From the NCBI RefSeq assembly GCF_011304195.1, contig NZ_CP049887.1, positions 744,001 through 808,000 of the forward strand: a DNA stretch of 64,000 bases, read 5' to 3'. Below the pieces are notes generated by a model. The model searched no databases and was not told the DNA's origin. It was given only the letters and a program-made list of their open reading frames with translations. The position numbers and the translations under genes were made by a program. Shown one piece after another: positions 58,758 through 64,000 of this stretch; the stretch's first letter is position 1; every line of letters starts with the position of its first letter. The DNA is from Vagococcus hydrophili. GTDB lineage: Bacteria > Bacillota > Bacilli > Lactobacillales > Vagococcaceae.

Positions 58758-58824
58758 AACTAGTTTGTTTTACATAGTAGTTGTAATATAGCAAATTTTA
58801 ACTAGTATGTAAAGCAAACTAGTT
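58758..58824 (-). promoter_or_regulatory. padR promoter with paired PadR operators
   Basis: The 19-bp arm AACTAGTTTGTTTTACATA (58758-58776) recurs inverted at 58806-58824 with one mismatch. On the minus strand TTTACA (-35, inside the upstream arm) and TATATT (-10, 58790-58785) are 17 bp apart, and the second arm covers the region just after the start of transcription. Binding at both arms would block the promoter. Confidence 0.75.
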
Positions 58825-58825
58825 A

Positions 58826-58859
58826 AAATAATAAACGTGCAGCCAAAATAACTGCACGT
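58826..58859 (-). terminator. Intrinsic terminator after thiT
   Basis: On the minus strand ACGTGCAG and CTGCACGT form a perfect 8-bp stem around a nine-base loop, followed by TTATTATTTT. Confidence 0.7.
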
Positions 58860-58865
58860 CTTAAT

Positions 58866-59420
58866 CTATGGTATAAAAATTTTAGGACTCTTTTTAGCTA
58901 GTAACAACACAATTGCATAGGTTGCTAATGACGTTAAAACTGCACTTGTTCCATTGATTACTAATGAATAAGTCACTGGACTTAACCCCCATAGCGCGTA
59001 TTTCCCCCAGAAAATAACCCCTGCTAAAAAATGACAAACATAACGCGCCAAGGTTCCTACTACGGTTCCCATTAAAAGTGTCAGCCAAACTTTTCCACTT
59101 TTAGAGCGCAGTTCTTTTTGTAATTGGACATGAAATAAGCCAGCAAACCCAATAAATGTATAGGCTAATAAATACTCAATCAACGCTTGAGACACAGTTA
59201 ATATATAGGCTTTCCCGAGCAGAAAATGTAGTAATCCCCAAATCAAACCGCTATATAAGCCCGGTTTAAATCCCCTTCTTAAAGAGTAAACGATGATGGG
59301 TAGCATGCCGATAGAAATCGAGAAACCCGGTCCAAACTTGAGCGGTATAAATGATAATGCCATAGCAAATGCTGCGGCGATTGCTCCTTCTAACCAACCT
59401 CTTGATGTTGATGATTGCAT
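58866..59420 (-). CDS. thiT: Thiamine ECF transporter S component ThiT
   Basis: This 184-residue, six-helix S component captures thiamine for uptake with the EcfAA'T module. GWLEGAIAAAFAMALSFIPL, the FGPGFSISIGMLPIIVYSLRRG block and the C-terminal ALWGLSPVTYSLVINGTSAV match ThiT, including residues around the thiamine pocket. The upstream TPP riboswitch confirms the substrate. Confidence 0.93.
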   Translation of the reverse strand: MQSSTSRGWLEGAIAAAFAMALSFIPLKFGPGFSISIGMLPIIVYSLRRGFKPGLYSGLIWGLLHFLLGKAYILTVSQALIEYLLAYTFIGFAGLFHVQLQKELRSKSGKVWLTLLMGTVVGTLARYVCHFLAGVIFWGKYALWGLSPVTYSLVINGTSAVLTSLATYAIVLLLAKKSPKIFIP

Positions 59421-59463
59421 AATAAAAACTCCCTTTCTATTGTAGTGTCACTGACCATACAAC

Positions 59464-59493
59464 AAAAGAGGAGTAAAAAGATATTTTCACTCC
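59464..59493 (-). terminator. Riboswitch-controlled terminator in the thiT leader
   Basis: On the minus strand GGAGTGAAAA pairs with TTTTTACTCC around a short loop, followed by TCTTTT. It follows the TPP aptamer directly, so TPP binding should cause early termination. Confidence 0.75.
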
Positions 59494-59588
59494 ATCACAA
59501 TTCCTACGTTTGTCCTAACAAATTCAGGTTCGAGGGTTTAGAGTAAATACATACTCAATCTCAGCTAATGCTCCCCTTTGCGATGGTA
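59494..59588 (-). ncRNA. TPP riboswitch (THI element)
   Basis: On the minus strand the aptamer has AAGGGGAGC, GCTGAGA, CCCTCGAACCTGA and ACGTAGGA in order, the invariant TPP riboswitch segments. CATCGCAA at the 5' end pairs with TTGTGATG at the 3' end to form P1. A variable P3 hairpin (GAGTATGTATTTACTC) lies between. It controls thiT and, with the following terminator, acts at transcription level. Confidence 0.93.
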
Positions 59589-59614
59589 ACAGTATTTAGT
59601 TTTATTACATAACG

Positions 59615-59643
59615 AGTATCTCATTGATACTAATTATCGTCAA
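59615..59643 (-). promoter_or_regulatory. Promoter of the TPP riboswitch - thiT transcript
   Basis: On the minus strand TTGACG (59643-59638) and GATACT (59620-59615) are separated by 17 bp, about 30 bp before the aptamer. Confidence 0.5.
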
Positions 59644-59689
59644 TGAGTTAATACGTGCGTTATTTCAAATAACTATTTTAAAAATAAAA

Positions 59690-59718
59690 AAACAAGACTA
59701 ATCGCTATCAGTCTTGTT
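59690..59718 (-). terminator. Intrinsic terminator after the 3D-domain gene
   Basis: On the minus strand ACAAGACT and AGTCTTGT form a perfect 8-bp stem around ten bases, followed by seven T. Confidence 0.8.
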
Positions 59719-59727
59719 CTAATAATA

Positions 59728-60837
59728 TTATTTAACTGTAACACTAACTGTTTGACGTCCAAATTGACGACATTCTTCAATGGTATTAAAGTGTAAATCA
59801 ATACGATTACCTTTAATATCGCCACCAGTATCTCCTGCTACGGCAATTCCGTAACCTGATACTTCAACCACAGATCCTAATGGGATTGTATTTGGATCAA
59901 CCGCAATCACACGAGAATTTTTACGTAAATCAATACCAGTTGCTGTAAAGTAGCTTAAACCAGGTTGTGTATATGAATAACCTGTTGCTTCCATTTGCAT
60001 TGAGTTACCGCCACCAGTACTTGGTTTAGTTGGTTGTTCTGGTGTCGTTGGTGGTGTTATATTGACTGACTCTTCTGTTGTTTCTGAAGTATTATTTTCT
60101 TTTACTTCACTAGAAGATGTATTAGTTTGTGTTTGTTGTTTCTTAGCAGCACTTGCTTCGATTTCTTTACGGTTAGCTACTTCTGCTGCCGCTTTCTTGG
60201 CTTGCGCTTCTTTAACCACTCGTTCATTAGATAATTTCTCTAATGCGGCTTGATTATTACTTAGTTCTGTTTTTAAAGATGACACATCTTTTTCTAAAGT
60301 GCTTGCTTCTTGTTCCATTGACGTTTGTTTTTCAGTCAACGTTGTTTGATTTTCTTCCAAACTTGTTTTTAATTCATCTAACTTTTCTTTATCTTCAGCT
60401 AGTGAATCAACTTTAGATTTTTCAGCACCTTGTAAAACTGTCATAGCATACGCACGGTTGAAGAAATCTGAGATATTTTCAGAAGATAACAAGGCATCTA
60501 CTAAATTGAAAGATGAACCATTTGATTGGATGTTTTGCATACGTCCAGCCATCGCTTCTGTTCTTTTAGTAATACTTGCTTCTGTTTTTTCTATATTTTT
60601 TTCTGTATCTTTAATAGTCGCTTCAGTTTCAGAGACTTCTGATTTTAAAGTTTCTACTTCTTGATATTTTACGTTAACTGATTCTAGTGCTTTATCTATT
60701 TTATTACTGATCACAGTGCTTTCTTTTTTGACTGCTTCTTCGCTAGATGCAGCTAAAGATAGAACTGGTGACACTGACAAAGCCACAACAGATAAAAGCA
60801 TTACGGATAACCCTTTTACTTTCAACAACGACAACAC
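59728..60837 (-). CDS. Secreted 3D-domain cell-wall protein with coiled coil
   Basis: This 369-residue secreted protein has a signal peptide (1-30), a coiled coil similar to that of the NlpC/P60 gene at 25.5 kb (about 33-225), a Ser/Thr/Pro-rich linker (230-278) and a C-terminal 3D domain. The domain is named for its three aspartates, here in VIAVDPNTIP, AGDTGGDIKG and RIDLHF. It resembles lytic transglycosylase-like YabE/YuiC proteins and enterococcal wall proteins. An exact WalR box lies upstream. Catalytic activity is inferred from the family. Confidence 0.88.
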   Translation of the reverse strand: MLSLLKVKGLSVMLLSVVALSVSPVLSLAASSEEAVKKESTVISNKIDKALESVNVKYQEVETLKSEVSETEATIKDTEKNIEKTEASITKRTEAMAGRMQNIQSNGSSFNLVDALLSSENISDFFNRAYAMTVLQGAEKSKVDSLAEDKEKLDELKTSLEENQTTLTEKQTSMEQEASTLEKDVSSLKTELSNNQAALEKLSNERVVKEAQAKKAAAEVANRKEIEASAAKKQQTQTNTSSSEVKENNTSETTEESVNITPPTTPEQPTKPSTGGGNSMQMEATGYSYTQPGLSYFTATGIDLRKNSRVIAVDPNTIPLGSVVEVSGYGIAVAGDTGGDIKGNRIDLHFNTIEECRQFGRQTVSVTVK

Positions 60838-60872
60838 CTTTCATTTATACCGTCCAATTTAATTCTTCACTA

Positions 60873-60916
60873 ATTATACAAGAAGAGCACCCACTCTTTG
60901 TAACAATCTCTTTACA
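60873..60916 (-). promoter_or_regulatory. Promoter with exact WalR box for the 3D-domain gene
   Basis: On the minus strand TGTAAA-GAGAT-TGTTAC (60916-60900) is a full match to the WalR repeat TGTWAH-N5-TGTWAH. TATAAT (60878-60873) lies 21 bp further down, and no good -35 is present, as expected for an activated promoter. Confidence 0.75.
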
Positions 60917-60973
60917 AATTATTACAGTTTGAGCTAAGCTATACATAATCATGTAACAGTTAGGAGTTTTACT

Positions 60974-61453
60974 ATGACAAAACAAATTTACTTTGCTAGC
61001 CCACTTTTTTCAGATATGGAACGCAGATATAACGACTACCTTGTAAGTAACATTCGTAAAAAATACCCAAATGAACAAATTTATGTTCCTCAAGAACAAG
61101 GTGATATTAATGATAAGGAAAGTTATGCTGATTCAATGATGATTGCTAAATATGATACTGATGCTTTGTTAAATAGCAAATTAGTCGTTGCTGTTTTAGA
61201 TGGTGCGAGTATTGACGTTGGTGTGGCTTCAGAAATTGGTGTGGCTTATCAAGCAGGTATCCCTGTCCTTGGTTTATTCACTGATTCTAGACAACAGGGA
61301 GCAACAAACAAGCAAAAAATTACAGCACTTAATGACGTCGCTGAATCTCAATTTCCTTACGTTAATTTATATACTGCCGGCTTAATTAAACTAAACGGGC
61401 AAATTATTAATAACGAACAAGAGTGGCTTGAGGTAATTGAAACGTATCTTTAA
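60974..61453 (+). CDS. Nucleoside 2-deoxyribosyltransferase
   Basis: This 159-residue enzyme exchanges bases between deoxynucleosides (nucleotide salvage). IYFASPLFSDMERRYNDYL, DTDALLNSKLVVAVLDGASIDVGVASEIG (quoted in parts) and the nucleophilic glutamate in VASEIGVAYQAG are typical, together with the YVNLY end motif. TTAGGAG precedes the ATG. Confidence 0.9.
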   Translation: MTKQIYFASPLFSDMERRYNDYLVSNIRKKYPNEQIYVPQEQGDINDKESYADSMMIAKYDTDALLNSKLVVAVLDGASIDVGVASEIGVAYQAGIPVLGLFTDSRQQGATNKQKITALNDVAESQFPYVNLYTAGLIKLNGQIINNEQEWLEVIETYL

Positions 61454-61462
61454 TATTTTTTC

Positions 61463-61508
61463 ACAGATTGATTGTATAACTTTTGGTTATGCGACCAATC
61501 TGTTTTTT
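61463..61508 (+). terminator. Intrinsic terminator
   Basis: ACAGATTG with GTATAAC pairs with GTTATGC and CAATCTGT, followed by six T. Confidence 0.8.
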
Positions 61509-61598
61509 TATAAATTAAGCTAAGGCACTTCCTTTTAAAAAAAGGTACTCTGGCGTACAATATGACTAGTTATAAAAAATTTCAGAAAGGATGCTTCT

Positions 61599-63329
61599 AT
61601 GATTTCACTTTTACATTATGCTAGTAAGTATAAAAAACAGCTTATTTTAGGCCCCTTCTTCAAATTACTTGAAGCCATTCTCGAATTATTTCTTCCCTTT
61701 TACATGGCAAAATTAATTGACCAAGGCATTAGCCAACAAGACACACAATACACCATAAAAATGGGGATTTATATGCTTCTTATGTCAGTTATTGGTTTAG
61801 TTTGTGTCATGATTTGTCAATATTACGCTTCCATTGCCTCACAAGGATTTGGAACAGAACTTCGAAACGCTGTCATGAAAAAAATCAATCAGTTCTCCCA
61901 TCACGAGCTTGATATATTTGGTTCTTCTACTCTGATTACCCGATCAACAAGCGATATTAATCAACTACAACTGGCTCTTGCTATGTTGATTCGTTTGGTT
62001 ATCCGAGCGCCGTTTCTTAGTATCGGTTCCATCATGATGGCTTTTTATATTGATGCCAAAATGGGGCTTATCTTTTTACTAACGATTCCTATTTTTTCCA
62101 TTATTTTATTTTTTATCATGAAAAAAACCGTGCCCTTATATAAAAAAGTTCAACAAAAAATTGACTATTTGAATGCGACAATTAGTGAAAATTTAAGTGG
62201 GGTTCGAGTGATTCGCGCCTTTGCTAAAAAAGAAAAAGAAATCGATGAATTTGGAGAGGTCAGTGATGATTTAGCCACAGCTTATAAAAATGTAACCAAT
62301 CTTTCTGCATTACTTTCGCCAAGTACCATTCTTATCATGAACTTAGCCATTGTTTCTATTTTATATTTTGGTGGAATTAATGTTAATTTAGGTCATTTAC
62401 AATCCGGTCAAATTTTGGCCTTGATTAATTATATGACCCAGATGTTACTCGCACTTGTAGTGGTCTCAAATCTAGTTGTTATTTTCACACGTGCTTTTGC
62501 TTCTGCAGATCGAGTGAATGAAATTTTGGAAACAACACCTACTATTGAGACGAGTCAAAAAGCAACAATCTATACACCATGGAAAAACAACCAATTAGTA
62601 AGTTTTAATAATGTGTCCTTTAGATACACTGAAAAAAGTGGGGATGTTCTTAAACATCTTAATTTTACCCTAGCTAAAAATGAGACTCTTGGTATTATTG
62701 GTCCAACTGGTAGCGGTAAAAGCACTCTTATTCAGCTAATCCCTTATTTTTATGCTCCTACTAAAGGGACACTCTTAGTTAATGGGCAAGATATTACAAC
62801 TTATGAAACAGGTTCGTTACGAGATCATATTGCCATTGTCCCTCAAAAGAGTTCCTTGTTTAGCGGAACGATTCGTAGCAACTTGCTCATTGGAAATCCT
62901 AATGCTACAGATGCAGACTGTTTAGAAGCCTTAGAGATGGCTCAATGCTCAGATTTTGTCGATTCGTTACCTAAAAAATTAGATGCTGAAGTATTAGCTC
63001 AAGGTCAAAATTTTTCTGGTGGGCAAAAGCAACGATTAAGTATCGCCCGTGCCTTAATTAAAAAACCAGATTTACTCATTATGGATGATTGTTTAAGTGC
63101 CTTAGATTACCAAACCGACCTTTTGATTAGAAAAGCCTTGAAAGAGAACTTTAAGGAAACAACAGTGATCATCATTTCTCAACGCGTCTCATCTGTTAAA
63201 GATGCCACAGCTCTTTTGGTCTTAGATGAGGGACAGCAAGTTGGGTTCGGTTCACATGAGTCTCTATTGAAAGAATCTCCTATCTATCAACAAATTGTCC
63301 ATTCTCAAGCAGAAAAGGAGGTCTTCTAA
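61599..63329 (+). CDS. ABC exporter half-transporter (first subunit)
   Basis: This 576-residue type IV exporter has an N-terminal six-helix membrane domain and a C-terminal ATPase domain. Walker A is GPTGSGKST, the signature is FSGGQKQRLS, Walker B is LLIMDDCLSALD and the H-loop region reads IIISQRVSS, with glutamine in place of the usual histidine; with D after the Walker B aspartate this marks a degenerate site, typical of one half of heterodimeric exporters (LmrCD/EfrAB type). The next gene starts 2 bp later. A drug or lipid substrate is likely but not shown. Confidence 0.9.
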   Translation: MISLLHYASKYKKQLILGPFFKLLEAILELFLPFYMAKLIDQGISQQDTQYTIKMGIYMLLMSVIGLVCVMICQYYASIASQGFGTELRNAVMKKINQFSHHELDIFGSSTLITRSTSDINQLQLALAMLIRLVIRAPFLSIGSIMMAFYIDAKMGLIFLLTIPIFSIILFFIMKKTVPLYKKVQQKIDYLNATISENLSGVRVIRAFAKKEKEIDEFGEVSDDLATAYKNVTNLSALLSPSTILIMNLAIVSILYFGGINVNLGHLQSGQILALINYMTQMLLALVVVSNLVVIFTRAFASADRVNEILETTPTIETSQKATIYTPWKNNQLVSFNNVSFRYTEKSGDVLKHLNFTLAKNETLGIIGPTGSGKSTLIQLIPYFYAPTKGTLLVNGQDITTYETGSLRDHIAIVPQKSSLFSGTIRSNLLIGNPNATDADCLEALEMAQCSDFVDSLPKKLDAEVLAQGQNFSGGQKQRLSIARALIKKPDLLIMDDCLSALDYQTDLLIRKALKENFKETTVIIISQRVSSVKDATALLVLDEGQQVGFGSHESLLKESPIYQQIVHSQAEKEVF

Positions 63330-63331
63330 AC

Positions 63332-64000
63332 ATGCGTAGAAAAAGTTTTTCTATTCACAGCCCTCGACGTTTTTTTGATTATTTAACTACTTTTAAAAAA
63401 GAAATTATTTTAGCTACTATTTTTGGAATTCTTAACGGTCTTTCTGTTGTCACAACCACGTATTTTATTGGTAAGTCGGTGGATACAATGGTTGGAATTC
63501 ACCAAGTTAGGTTAAAAGAATTGTCGCATATCGTGATTCTTTTATTAGCGATTACAGCAATTACAGCTTTTTCTCAGTGGTTTATCCAAACATTAGGTAA
63601 TCATGTTGCTTATTTTTCTGTTGCTAAATTAAGAAAAGATACCTTTAGTCACCTTAATAAGTTACCACTCCGATACTACGATCAGACAGCACACGGTGAC
63701 ATTATGAGCCGATTTACGAATGATTTAGATTACATTTCAGAAGCCTGTGCTGCCATTTTTAACAATGTTTTTTCAGGCATGACAATTGTTATCATTTCTT
63801 TAATCAGCATGTTGAAACTAAGTCCTATCTTAACTTGTGTTGTTCTTCTTTCTACAAGTTTTATTTTCTTAGTTAACTGGGTGGTCGCTAAAAAAAGCCA
63901 AAAAAATTTCGCTGAGCAACAAAAAAAAGTTGGAGAAATTTCTGGCTTCTTATCAGAAACGATTCAACAACAAAAAGTCATTAAAGCATTTCAATTTGAA
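63332..64000 (+). CDS. ABC exporter half-transporter (second subunit, 3' end outside window)
   Basis: The ATG at 63332 follows AAAGGAGG and the frame is open to the end of the window (223 codons). The visible part is the membrane domain, with FFDYLTTFKKEIILATIFGI at the first helix and LPLRYYDQTAHGDIMSRFTNDLDYI as the coupling-helix region (quoted in part). It overlaps nothing and is 2 bp after its partner, so the two form a heterodimeric exporter. Confidence 0.92.
   Translation, partial: MRRKSFSIHSPRRFFDYLTTFKKEIILATIFGILNGLSVVTTTYFIGKSVDTMVGIHQVRLKELSHIVILLLAITAITAFSQWFIQTLGNHVAYFSVAKLRKDTFSHLNKLPLRYYDQTAHGDIMSRFTNDLDYISEACAAIFNNVFSGMTIVIISLISMLKLSPILTCVVLLSTSFIFLVNWVVAKKSQKNFAEQQKKVGEISGFLSETIQQQKVIKAFQFE

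Overview
The window is an AT-rich, low-GC Gram-positive chromosome segment. The gene set points to Lactobacillales, family Enterococcaceae, with Vagococcus or a close relative of Enterococcus most likely. The clues are a D-Asp-ligase/AsnH/Fem peptidoglycan cross-bridge cluster, SagA-like and 3D-domain wall hydrolases, a full comG operon followed by ytxK and ackA, bifunctional adhE, and the ymdB-ymcA-mutS-mutL / ruvA-ruvB-queA-tgt-yajC backbone. The species assignment is inference.

Layout. 1-9.3 kb: end of an SH3/Amidase_3 wall amidase, glpK-glpF, dtd, relA (with an intrinsic terminator in its leader), an ArsR - ClC-like - K+ channel operon, and a small alarmone synthetase. 9.3-17.4 kb: a repeat-bearing intergenic region, rsmE-prmA, a DUF3013 gene, rarA, 6S RNA, uspA, ackA and ytxK. 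17.5-21.3 kb: comGA-GG. 21.3-28.3 kb: yebC, vanZ-like, pepF, a CatB/Vat-like acetyltransferase, a secreted NlpC/P60 hydrolase and mreC-mreD. 28.4-35.5 kb: Fem transferase, D-aspartate-ligase-like ATP-grasp enzyme, asparagine synthase and adhE with a Rex operator. 36-40.7 kb: yajC, tgt, queA, ruvB, ruvA. 47.2-54 kb: msrB, maf, mutL, a frameshifted mutS, ymcA, ymdB. 54-64 kb: coaB-coaC-panT, a DUF2871 gene, a PadR pair, TPP riboswitch-thiT, a 3D-domain protein with a WalR box, a nucleoside deoxyribosyltransferase and a heterodimeric ABC exporter that runs off the window.

The standout is the accessory islet at about 40.8-47.2 kb, set between ruvA and msrB. It encodes a cholesterol-dependent cytolysin (CDC) and a Crp/Fnr-family regulator that closely resembles Listeria PrfA, including its DNA-recognition helix. 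Two 14-bp palindromes of PrfA-box type (one perfect, one with a single mismatch) each lie exactly 22 bp upstream of a -10 hexamer, the Listeria geometry. One drives the cytolysin. The other drives a YiiX-type cysteine hydrolase gene followed without a terminator by the prfA-like gene, so the locus carries a Listeria-style positive feedback loop. The hydrolase gene is interrupted by a roughly 697-bp ORF-less group II intron whose exact removal restores the reading frame. Downstream of the cytolysin are three tiny hydrophobic ORFs and a translationally coupled pair of unknown membrane-anchored proteins.

Other notable points are the mutS frameshift in an A6 run, comGF lacking a conventional start codon, two WalR-type boxes with identical geometry in front of two wall-hydrolase genes, a perfect 14-bp-arm palindrome before the DUF2871 gene, and a dispersed intergenic repeat. 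All identifications come from reading the sequence and from memory of protein families. No database search was run.
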